Positions 22,701-33,187 of a stretch of DNA of 62,585 nucleotides are shown piece by piece. The DNA lies in NCBI GenBank assembly GCA_002081555.1, contig KV921071.1, positions 1 to 62,585 on the forward strand. The letters run 5' to 3'. The notes under the pieces are model-generated. The model saw nothing but the letters and a program-made list of their open reading frames with translations. It did not search any database and was not told where the DNA came from. This stretch comes from Protostelium mycophagum. Taxonomy: Eukaryota; Evosea; Variosea; Protosteliida; Protosteliaceae. The stretch's first letter is position 1. Each line of letters opens with the position of its first letter. A program made the position numbers and the translations under genes.

Positions 22701-22968
22701 CATCGCCCCCGACCCTTTCGCGGATTTCGGTAAGAAGAAAGAGGATGGGATGTCCCTGCGCGAATCTGGCCAGCACAGCTTGAAGCAGTCGGGAAATAAC
22801 CTGACCACCCCGGTAATTAACGTGAACGGTGAAGTTCACGAGGACTCTGCCACGGACAAACAATTTGGCGCCAGTGAGTGTTTTTTGAATTTTAAATTTT
22901 TGATCGTTGTAGACAAGTCGAGAAGTTTCAAGGGAATGCTCGGATTCAAGAAGAAGGAAAAAGAATAA
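19790..22968 (+). CDS. extended-synaptotagmin/tricalbin-like lipid-transfer protein (SMP + C2)
   Basis: The protein begins MKKLFGSESKDKHV. After an Ala-rich linker and a basic stretch (VIRRIDRRERRN) come membrane-embedded hairpin segments (LLIGMTLAYYVAHFGWTHW, SLVLGYVLM). An SMP domain follows: WVNDFTRRMLPQ, IEVTDIEFGDATPRL, FRMNIMVKLGG, MRFQIHFCEKMPFLE, VDIMDIGALQYML and VLPNRLEIQL. A C2 domain follows with AVNLTSADSNGKSDPYVV, including the calcium-loop Asp residues, and LDPVWEEDL and VDIEIFDWN. The tail ends in a basic FKKKEKE. E-Syts tether the ER to the plasma membrane and shuttle glycerolipids between them; C2 binding to calcium or PIP2 regulates this. There is one clear C2, where animal proteins have three to five, so the layout is closer to a minimal plant SYT or tricalbin. 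The 21750-22198 intron is unusually long because it holds tandem repeats. Confidence 0.9.
21184..21227 (+). other. 44-bp intron resembling a reversed tRNA 3' half
   Basis: This intron is set by the frame MPFLE / VVTVAFKSPP of the SMP domain. Read on the minus strand it contains GGGGGTTCAATTCCTGCC, a T-arm-like segment, followed by CACCGACTC and a run of six T. That order matches the end of a tRNA gene and a Pol III terminator. No matching 5' half was found, so it is not called a tRNA. Confidence 0.4.
21873..22094. repeat. tandem 121-bp repeat (two near-identical units) with GCGGC hairpins
   Basis: Copy one starts at 21873 and copy two at 21994. Both begin CGCAACACCACAACACTG, then carry the hairpin TGCGGCAAAGCCGCA (21889-21903 and 22010-22024), then CACTAAGGATG and ATCAATATATTTGTTTCATT. 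They differ at a handful of positions, so the duplication is young. They lie wholly inside an intron of the E-Syt gene and account for its length. Confidence 0.85.
22315..22445. repeat. T-rich low-complexity intron stretch
   Basis: Degenerate repeats of GAATATTTTT and GTATATTTTT fill the next E-Syt intron. They look like slippage-prone low-complexity DNA with no coding content. Confidence 0.6.
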
Positions 22969-23183
22969 ATATTTTCCAACAATTCGGCGAATGAGTGTAA
23001 CTTTTGTAACCGGAAGATCACGTTGAAAAGGATTTTTCTTTGCGATGGTGAACAGATGTGACTCGCGATGCAGGCCAAAGATGCAACACTCGGGAGCTCC
23101 TCTCCGTCTAAGAGTGCCAATAGTGCGGAGAACCTCTGAAAACAGCCAATCAAATTTGTGTTGTCTTTATTTATCAAGACGTG

Positions 23184-26100
23184 TCAGTTGAAGAGGGTCT
23201 CCACGACTTGTTTGTCAATGTTGGATTGTGTGATCATCGTTGATGAGGAGGTATTGAGCGCGACTACAGAGACCGGGGTATTGTCGTTGATGTTGTTATC
23301 AAAAGAGGATCTGTGTATGGACAAAGCCCTCATCGGGTTCTATATTCAATCAGAATGGGATGTTCGTGGCGTTTAGACGTCTAAATAACTCACTGAAAAG
23401 AAATGGTTGTGTACGATGTTGTTGCTGAAAGACGACGAAACGATTGATATGGCTCCGTTTTCGGTTTCGTTTCGAGAAGACATGATCCCATCTGATCATT
23501 TTCAGTCATTTACTTTTCGATGTGTTTGTTACTCACATCCAAAGGTGTTGTTTGTGACGGAAATATGGTGCGCCATAACATTAACCGCATCAGCCCTCAC
23601 CAAGGCGGAGCTGAGCACATTGTTGTATAGATGAGCATCTCCCACTTCAGCTGCAGAGCCTGATGTGACGAATGCTGCAGGATGTCATCTGACATCAACT
23701 CAAGATTCTTACCATATTCACCATTGAAATCAGACAACGAACTGGAAGTGAAGTGCATAGAGTTGAAGCTGTTGAGGAATACTGGAATGATCAGCATTCA
23801 AATTCACATGTCTACAGAAATCACCTGATGAATTGATGGACGAAAAGTTAGAGTCGGTGATGACATTATCAAATGTCGACATGAACCCTGGTAGAAGATA
23901 ATCATCAAAAGGAGTGGTCACTTTTGGCAAATCAAAGGCGCCGTTCACGGTTATTCTTGTCAACCGGAATTTGGAGGAGGGCATAATCAGATTTGCAATG
24001 AACGAACCAGAGGGTGCGGATGTGTTAAATACCCGGACATCGCTCATGACCACAGTAGATGACTTCAGAGCGTCAGTGTCAGTGTCATTAAAACATTGTT
24101 GGTATTACCATTACAAACATGAATCCTCCAAGCTGAGCAGCAGAAGAGGAGTAAGAAGTGATGTTATTCAACATTGCCACTGATTGCCAAACAGAGATCA
24201 CTCCACCATCTGTACAGATGAACACGTTATATTCGAGAGAACTTTACATGGTGCAGTTGAATTGTAAAAAACACAGTTGGCGACGGAAAGAAGACCTCGA
24301 GATAATGAGATCACCCCGCCATCTGAAGAGGTCAGCACACTGTATTCATCATTCAAGAAGAGTTACATGAATTGTAGAATGCACAGTTTGTGATGTTTAA
24401 TGTTCCAGATCGCGGATAGAGAGAGAATGAGTCAATCACTGGACTAGATGTTGAATCTACAGTAGATCAGCACAGATCAGCACATCACCATCACGGCCTA
24501 CATGAATTGTAGAAACTACAATCTATGACATTTAAATTGCTATTCTCTGACAAGATCACTGCATTGACTGTACTGGCTGTAAAGATCAGCACACATTCTT
24601 ATTTGAGTAACTCACATAAATTGTAGAAATTGCAATCTATAATATTGAGATTACTGTCTTCCAAACTGATCACTCCATCATCTGTACAGATCAGCCATCA
24701 TATTGTCAAGAAGATTCACACGCAATTTATAACACTTCGAGTCAGTTAATTGCTGTAACTTTGACTTACATGTCGATCTGCAATTAGAGAGAGTGCTGTT
24801 TAGCATGTTGACTTCTCCAGAGTAGGAGCTTATTGCTTCCGAACAGCAATTTATAAAAACTGAGTTGGTGATGTTCATCTGATTCATGGTGGTCTTGTTT
24901 TGATTTAATATTTGAATGGGTCCTTTAAATACTTTAGACATTGATCGTCTGTTCATGTAGTTTACCAGAATTATAAAATGAACAGTTGTAGATAAGTGAT
25001 GGCCCTCCTTGTATAGTTATACTGGGAATTTCGGTCGAGTTGTAGAAGCCAGCATTGATCATTACAAATTCCACATCCATTGGCACAAAGATCACCCCAA
25101 ATGGTCCCCATCCACCAAAATACAAAATGTCAATCACGGAGTTAATGATTCTGAAGCAAGGCGAGAAGGAGGTGTTGGGGATTACAGTTGGCCCCCAAAT
25201 TAAATTCTGATCTGTTGGGGGATGAGCGTCTGATAGTATGTTTTGGGTCATTCTTACTCAATGTATTTCGGGACATGTTGTAGAAGTAACTGTCGAAAAT
25301 GTCGAGCATGCTATTTCCACTGCTTACGTCTATAGCAGCTGCCCCTGGTGCGGGTCACTTCACAAAGCGTTAAATAGTGACCGGTGATACTCACTGGATG
25401 CATAGCAGTTGGAAAAATACGATTGATGTATTGTCACGTTACAATAAATGGATGATGAAATTGCACCCCCTTGTGATGCTGTTTTTTTCAGTTTGAAATA
25501 TATCCTGCCAATATCCGAATGAATCTACCTGATGAATTGATAAAGGAGCAATTGTAGACATTCAAAGAGCTCTTCATGCCCAGATAAATGGAACCACCAT
25601 TGTCTGTTGGTATCAATTACAACATCGAAAAATAATATATCTTACATTGAGTGTATGCATTGGTGAATACACTGTTTGAAATATTAACTGAGGTGTAATT
25701 TGATGATGATATCACACTGCTCGTATAACCCTCTGAGGGATGTCAGACCGAAGTTACTCGCGAAGTCATACCGCCAATCATGTCATTCACAAAGTTAGAG
25801 TTGGTGATGAGCAAGATGCCGGGGTTGGTCGTGCAGATCACGTTTTCAGACAGGGAGTTGTAGAAGTTGGATTGTGAAACAGACAAATATCCACCGAAGG
25901 TCAGTATTAAGCTGCCTGGAATGTTTAGATTTACATATAAATGCGAAAAACTACTTGGCGAAGTGAAGTTGTAGAATGAGCAGTTGTAGATTTCGGCATT
26001 ACTGAGATGTAGAACACTCGATCCAACCGTATTGTAGAATCTCGAATTCATCAAGGTGAGGTTTGCTCCTGTCGATATCGCAATGCCTTCGTCTATTTGC

Positions 26101-29100
26101 GTCATCCATGGTTTGATTATCGCAAACTCATAGACGAATGCTCACTTGCGGTGATATTGATGAATGTGCAATCTACTACTCGAACAGACGACAGAAGATT
26201 GGATGGTCCGAGAATGGCACCTCCTTCTGCATTGATGAGTGAGTGATACGAGATGCTGAGTCGTGAGACTCCTCTTACCGTTACCGCTTGCCACAGATAT
26301 ATTTTCAAAATGACAGCCCCTGATTTGTAAAGAGGACGAATTCATACTGGCTATTGCGCCACCGCCGCCTGTATCTGTCACTTGACTGATGATATGGTGT
26401 ACACTCACTCAACGCGAGACAATTATAAAATGATGAATTCAACACAGTGGTATTACACTGCTGGTTGACTTGCAATGCGGCACCCTCCCCTACAATTTGA
26501 AGATTGTTAAACACGCTGTTGGTCACGTTGATATTGCTATTGGTACCCACAGCTACACCTCCAGCAGAGCACATTTGTGCATTTGAGAATGTTGTGTTGT
26601 ACAGAGTTACTGTACTGCCGCCATAGATATTCAAGATGTAGCCCGAACCTACAAAATCAACGACCCCGAATGGATTGTCAAAGTAATTAAATGGCTACTA
26701 AAAGTTGAACAAAACTCACCCAAACTGTTAATGATCTGGCAGTTTGTAATGGTTACGGACATACTACCCGCGCTGTAGAGGACCATTCCATCCACTACCA
26801 CGTTAACAACAGCATGTAATTTATATGATCACCTGACGTCTGATTGATGAAGTTACAATTATCTGCAACAAATGCACCATTGTTGATACCGTTATTGCTG
26901 TCAAAGAAAAATAAACCGCTGTTCGACAGTGAGGTGCTGTTGTAAACATTACAGCGAGACACCGTCACGCGACTTCCTGGTGGTGTGTATAAGACTGCAG
27001 ATTATAAGGAAGGAAATTTTATATGTCGACACCCATACCACCATTAATTCCGGTGAAGACGTTGTTTGTCAAAGTGCTTGAAGAATTCCCACCCTGGAGG
27101 GTGATACAGGTGCCAGCAACTGAACATATCATGAATCAATAATTGAGTTTGTATAAAGATGAATAACTTACTGTTATTGAATATATTTCTGTCCACAATC
27201 ATGGAGCTTTGCTGATTGTAAGCGTATATTGAGCCCCCTGTTGATGTCAGTAAAATATTATGGAAACTCTGACCTTTTGACCCCGTGAAGGTATTCTGAC
27301 TGATGTTAAGTCCAATGCCCACCACTTGTTGTTCGTAGATTATATCTGCCCCGATTTTGCCATTATTATTCTGAAAATAATTGTTGTGCACAGCAGAAGG
27401 AGCATAATAAAACAAACGCATCGCGCCTCCAAAGATTCCGTTATTAGAGATGAACGAACAGTTGTAAACATTTACATAACCGACATATAGTGTTATCTGC
27501 AGTCCTGGACCTTTTCAACACGTAACTTTGAGTGTTGTAATTACCTCCACCGTGCAATCCCGAATTATTGAAGAAACGATTATTGTATATGTTAAGTAAT
27601 CCGTTGATTTGTGTAAAAATCGCACTATCTGAGTATAGTCAGGCACGTTTTTTGTTAAATTCCCTGCCTCCATTATTGTAAAAGTTGGAGTTATAAATAT
27701 TCACGGGGCAAACGGGCCCGTTCGTCAAGTATCGGAGGTAAAGGCCAGAGGATAGGTTATCAAAGGCAGTGATGTTTGACACATCCACACCAAGCAGTTG
27801 AAACCATTGTAGCGAGATGCCATATCCGTTATTGCCGTAGAAGACACTGTTACTGATGTTGACAAACTGTTGATGATAATTGATTTGGAGTCCTGTAAGT
27901 TTGAGAACAAATATGCTCGATGCATTTACCGTCACTGCTGCTTGTATTACCGATGACCCAGTTTGATAGAGTGGAATTTTTAACATTATTGAGTATTACA
28001 CCGCCGCAGTTGTTCTTGAAGATCGCACCGTTGCTGAAGAATGTGCCCACACCAATCACCTGGAGAGTGGGCTGGCATTGTGGCGATTGCACATTTTGGA
28101 AGACAAAGATTCCGTTGATATTCAGATATGCAAGAGCGTTGAATGTGATCTGTGACGAGTTGGTGAAGGCTGCACCTTGTGGTATATTAAGGGTCAGTTG
28201 TGTACTGGAAGAATACACATCCCACATATTGTAGGTGCCTGGAGACAGATTGATGGTTAGATTAGCACCACCCAACTGAGCTATCTTTCCCATCACTGCA
28301 CACGTCATCATCTGTCATCACATGGACGTGAGCTCGCGTCACTCACGTCGGTTCTGTATATCTGCCGAGCTCAAGTTGTAGATCGTTGTAGTTGAAACAT
28401 TGCACATTGTCACACCACATCTCGATGATATACTGTCAATTGGACATAGAAAGAGATTGTTTGCCAGTGGTTGTGAAATGTTACACAGCGCAGGCAATGA
28501 TGTGATCAGACTTGCTGCGAATGATCAGACTTGTTAGTAGCAAAAAACTGAAATACCTTGCAACCAGTTGTCGCTCACGTCAAAATACGGCACATTCCCG
28601 TAATTCGCCGGTACAATTCCCGAGAAGTAATTTGTGCGTAATTTCAGTGACGTCAGTTTAGACAACCCACCCACACTCAACAGACTACCTTGTAGTCTAT
28701 TGTACGAGAGCTGTTGATATATCATTATTGATCATGATCGTCTTGCATTGTTTAATGACAACAGATAAGACACTCACATCTATATAGGCCACATCAGATG
28801 TGTTTTGAAAGTTGGAGTAACTTGTGAAGAGATTCCAGCTTGCATCCACAAAGGCCGTCTCATCAGGAAATAGAGGTAATGTCCCTTTTGAAGTCAACCA
28901 TCATTTCGAAAAATCACGCCAATTACCGTCAAGTAGCAAATTTCTGCCAACATTTACGTACGAGAGGTACAGGAGGTCAGAGATACACGTAGGTAGATTT
29001 CCATAGAAACGATTTTGGTTCCTATTTATATTGAGCGGGCCGAAGATCAAAGTACAGATTATACTTACAGGTTGATGTATGTCAGATTAGTCATTCCACA

Positions 29101-31815
29101 GATGTTGGGAAACACTCCGCTCAGGCCATTGTTCTGTAGTTCGAGGATCTGAACTGATGTCATGTTGATGGATGAGATGTCCCCAACCAAAGAGTTATTG
29201 CTCAATAGGATACTCTGAAAAATGTAAAAATCGATTACGATCATTGATACTACTCACTGTGAGATGAACCAAGTTAGAGAAGCTATCTGGAAGAGCACCC
29301 GAGAGATTATTAGATGTCAAGTTCAGGCCCACTACCTGATGGCCCTCACACGTCACTCCGGACCAAAAACAATAAACTCCAACATTCCAGCCTGATTGGT
29401 GATACCAATTCACTCCTTATTTGATTTAACCCGCGTTTCTTGACAAACTCAAAGTGACTTTACCTCCAAGAGAATAATATAGGTCTGTTAGAGCACGAGT
29501 TTGGAGAGGGTCTGGTACAATAGCAGCTGTGGTCGTTTCCACCATTGAAGAACTATCATACATCGTTGTTGTTTCCATCATTGTCGATGTTGCGGCAACC
29601 GAGGATGTGCCAGCTATTGTAGTTGTGTCTACCATTGTAGATGTACCAGCTTCTGTAGTAGTATCTACTTCTGTTGATGTACCTGCGATTGAGGTTGTAG
29701 CAACTTCTGAAGATGTGACGGCAATCGAGGTGGTGAAAATTTCTGTAGTTGTACCAGCTTCGGTAGTCGTATCAATCATTGTAGATGAGTCATCGATTGT
29801 TGTAGTACCGACTTCTGTTGATGTACCGGCTATTGTGGTCGAGATGATCTCTGTAGATGTACCGGCCACCGTGGTTGTAAAAAGTTCTGTAGATGTGCCA
29901 GCGATTGTTGTAGTACCAGCAATTGAGGTTGTAGCCATTTCTGAGGATGTACCGGCTATCGTGGTTGTGACTATCTCTGAAGATGTGCCAGCGATTGTGG
30001 TGGTATCCATCATGGTAGATGTGCCGGCTATTGTGGTTGTGTATCTTTCTGTAGATGTGCCAGCTATTGTTGTGGTATCTATCATTGTAGATGTACCGGC
30101 TATCGAGGTTGTAAGAATTTCTGTAGATGTGCCAGCGATTGTTGTAGTACCAGCAATTGAGGTTGTAGCCATTTCTGAAGATGTACCAGCGATTGTTGTA
30201 GTCTCTATCATTGTTGATGTACCAGCTATTGTGGTTGTAAATCTTTCTGTGGAAGTGCCAGCTATTGTTGTGGTATCCATCATTGTAGATGTGCCAGCTA
30301 TTGTGGTGGTATCCATCATGGTAGATGTGCCAGCTATTGTTGTGGTATCCACCATTGTTGATGTGCCGGCTATTGTTGTGGTATCTATCATTGTTGATGT
30401 GCCAGCTATTGTTGTGGTATCCATCATTGTTGATGTGCCGGCTATTGTGGTTGTGTATCTTTCTGTAGATGTGCCAGCTATTGTTGTGGTATCCATCATT
30501 GTTGATGTGCCGGCTATTGTTGTGGTATCTATCATTGTTGATGTGCCAGCTATTGTGGTTGTGTATCTTTCTGTAGATGTGCCAGCTATTGTTGTGGTAT
30601 CTATCATTGTAGATGTGCCAGCTATTGTTGTGGTATCCATCATTGTTGATGTGCCGGCTATTGTGGTAGTGTATCTTTCTGTGGATGTGCCAGCTATTGT
30701 TGTGGTATCTATCATTGTAGATGTGCCAGCTATTGTGGTCGTATCCATCATGGTAGATGTGCCGGCTATCGTGGTTGTAAATCTTTCTGTAGATGTGCCA
30801 GCTATTGTTGTGGTATCCACCATTGTAGATGTGCCAGCTATCGTGGTCGTATCCATCATTGTTGATGTGCCGGCTATCGTGGTTGTAAATCTTTCTGTAG
30901 ATGTCCCAGCGATTGTGGTCGTTTGCATCATTGTGGATGTGCCAGCTATCGTGGTCGTATCCATCATGGTTGATGTTCCGGCTATTGTGGTTGTGTATCT
31001 TTCTGTAGATGTGCCAGCTATTGTTGTGGTATCCACCATTGTTGATGTGCCAGCTATTGTAGTTGTGCCCATCATCGTAGACGTACCAGCTATTGTGGTG
31101 GTATCCACCATTGTGGATGTACCAGCAATCGTGGTCGTTTGCATCTCTGTAGATGTGCCATAAATGGTTGTTGTCGCAGCGATGCTCGTTGTTGCTGGAT
31201 TAGCCAACACCGCCTGTACGCGTCAAACTTTTGAGGATAATGTGTGGAACTCACAGAAGTCAGAACATAATTAATGCACGTGGCGATCATCAGCTTCATC
31301 GTTCCACTCGCGCTCGTTGTAAAAGAGCAGTCACTCGCACCGCCAGAATATGCATTCGCGCCGCCAGAAGGACACCCGTAATAGTTAGGGTTCCTCCCAC
31401 TCGGATTATTGCTCGGTCCCATCCTAACTCTCCAGGTATAGGCAGTGTTGGCTGGCAGACCAGAGATCGTGATGGACATACCGCAGTTTGTGTACGTATC
31501 CTGATACATCTCCACAACAGAGTTGTCAGAATTATAATCGACACTGAGGCCGAGAGCCGGCATGAATGTACCGACAGCATACCATCTACAGTCTGTGTCA
31601 CCACAAGAACTCGCTTTCATCCATCAGAATGTATTCATCCATTCAGCACTTTACTTACGATCACTTGCCACATAAGTCCAGCCATCATTGTAACTCGGCT
31701 CATTAGGATTACAAGCCCCATCGGCAGCAGTTTGGTCGACCCTCAGAAGGAGAAGTAATGACAATGAGAGGAACACTGTCCATGTCTGAACTGAGGTACC
31801 CGCATTTCGACACAT
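23184..31815 (-). CDS. giant secreted adhesin-like protein (mucin repeats, LRRs, beta-helix)
   Basis: The start is MCRNAGTSVQ and is followed by a hydrophobic signal peptide (FLSLSLLLLL) cleaved near TAADGA. Domains in order: a Cys-containing N-terminal domain (SCGDTDCRWYAVGTF, ISGLPANTAYTWRVRM), then about 550 residues of a 12-residue Thr-rich repeat. Next come plant-type leucine-rich repeats with a cap (WSGVTCEGHQVVGLNL, NNLSGALPDSFSNL, LELQNNGLSGVFPN). The last 5 kb consist of many short exons encoding right-handed parallel beta-helix coils rich in Asn/Ser (NISNSVFYGNNGYGI, NIYNSNFYNNGG). The final exon ends QVVETLFN at 23184, with AATAAA just after. No C-terminal membrane helix was seen, so secretion or non-covalent wall attachment is likely. 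Such proteins serve cell-cell or prey and substrate binding; the ligand is unknown. Not every beta-helix exon junction was resolved. Confidence 0.8.
29560..31190 (-). repeat. 36-bp tandem coding array (TTTIAGTST unit), about 45 copies
   Basis: The repeated unit encodes TTTIAGTSTMMD, with the last three residues varying among MMD, MVD, MID, ERY and ERF. Third-position changes are scattered, but many neighbours are identical over 72 or 108 bp, which indicates recent unequal exchange. Almost every residue is Thr or Ser, a dense O-glycosylation stalk. The opposite strand is open for the same length (VPAIVVV repeats) only because of the period. Confidence 0.92.
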
Positions 31816-32463
31816 TGAGGCGGTGATCGGTTCTGAGCGGAGTGAATCGCGAGTAACAAATACCGTTTCAGCCCGAAAATAGCCGGAAGGGCTACAGTCA
31901 CGCCGAATAAGAGGGTTGACCACGCCAGAAGATAAATATTTGACATTTAAATCCGCGTTTGACTGTCGCAAGTGTTTTCGTCTCTAAAATAAGAAATAAT
32001 CACCCATATGACAGCCGATATTTTAATCGCAAGGTAGCCTGTGTCAGTGTCGGACGTTTTGTCTCCTCTGAGAAGTTGATCATTTTGGGAAACAAGCAGA
32101 GATTGTATTTTTCAGAAGAGGGCTCACAAAGTGACAGAAGACAACACCACGATCTGTACATTTTCTGATTAGATAATGAGGACTGTGAAGACCACACACT
32201 TAAGCCACCCAGCAGAATATGATTCGGATGTGGCTCAATGGTCATTCAACTGAGATAATGACGAAACTCTAACATTCATCTCCAGATCTCCTATTGACAA
32301 AGTAGATCAATGAAAATGGCCCTTTGAAAATGGTCAGAATTTTCCGAAAAGGAGCTATTCACCGAAGATCTCTGCAAGATCTGTCCATCTTCCTCAATCA
32401 ACAGCCGAATGTTGGTTAAAACACCTGGCTGAAGAATCTGTTTCTGGTCTCTTCAAAAGAAGC
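31816..32463. promoter_or_regulatory. divergent intergenic region, adhesin / Rho GTPase
   Basis: These 648 bp lie between the divergent start codons. I see no gene in them. They should hold both promoters and the 5' untranslated regions. Confidence 0.4.
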
Positions 32464-33135
32464 ATGCAAACAATCAAATGTGTCGCAGTGGGAGATGGTG
32501 CTGTTGGGAAAACGTCTCTTCTACTCTCTTACAGTACTAATTCCTTTCCTGGTGAATACATCCCAACAGGTGATATAATGTCAAAGTTATTTCATCTCAC
32601 ACCCCTAGTTGTCTTTGACAATTTATATGCACTTGTGATGGTAGACGGACGAGGAGTATATTTGTACCTCTGTGATACTGTAGGACAAGAAGATTTTGAC
32701 CGTCTCAGACCCCTGTCCTACCCTCAAACCGACGTCTTCCTCTGTGTCTTCTCCATCGGTTCGCCTGCTTCTTTCGAGAATGTTGTCTCCAAATGGTACC
32801 CAGAGTTATCGTACAGTGAGCTTCTGTTATAAAAAATTTGTGATGACATTGTGATAGATTGTCCGGAGACACCGATCATCCTTGTTGGTGCCAAGATGGA
32901 TCTTCGAGAGGACAAAGACATCATCAAGACCCTGGAAGACATGAACAAACACCCAGTATCCTTTGAAGAGGGGATGAACAGAGCCAAAGAGATCGGAGCA
33001 GTGAAATATCTAGAGTGTTCGGCCCTGACACTGACGGGTTTGAAGGCTGTATTCGACGAGGCGATGAGGGCGGCGATGACACGACCACCACCCTCGAGGA
33101 ACAAGAAGAAGACAACTGGATGTGTTGTGCTGTAG
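32464..33135 (+). CDS. Rho/Rac-family small GTPase
   Basis: Three exons (32464-32569, 32609-32815, 32858-33135) give 196 residues. G1 is GDGAVGKTS, the effector loop is YIPTVVFDN (one Val more than the usual PTVFDN), and the SAKxL region is ECSAL. The Rho insert helix is [20 protein letters not shown]. The end is CVVL, a CAAX box whose final Leu predicts geranylgeranylation, preceded by a basic RNKKKTTG. Rho proteins switch actin and membrane dynamics at the plasma membrane. G3 reads DTVGQED where nearly all family members have DTAGQED, and G4 reads AKMD instead of TKLD. Both are substitutions at nucleotide-sensing positions, so switching behaviour may be altered. The gene converges with the dynein gene, stop to stop 52 bp. 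Confidence 0.92.
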
Positions 33136-33164
33136 ATAAACCAATTTATATAAAAAGATCCTAG

Positions 33165-33170
33165 AATAAA
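33165..33170 (+). terminator. polyadenylation signal AATAAA
   Basis: AATAAA sits 30 bases after the Rho stop codon, in the 52-bp gap before the convergent dynein stop. The 3' ends of the two transcripts therefore probably overlap. Confidence 0.5.
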
Positions 33171-33187
33171 ATATACATTATTTATGA

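Noticed and set aside
29529-31163. 544-codon plus-strand open frame of VPAIVVV repeats
   Set aside because: It is the mirror of the minus-strand 36-bp mucin array. The period is a multiple of three, so the opposite strand stays open; it has no independent start, splice or domain evidence.
29560-31190. Regular repeats with variable segments, considered as a CRISPR-like array
   Set aside because: Units are directly adjacent with no spacers, are in frame inside a secreted protein, and the genome is eukaryotic.
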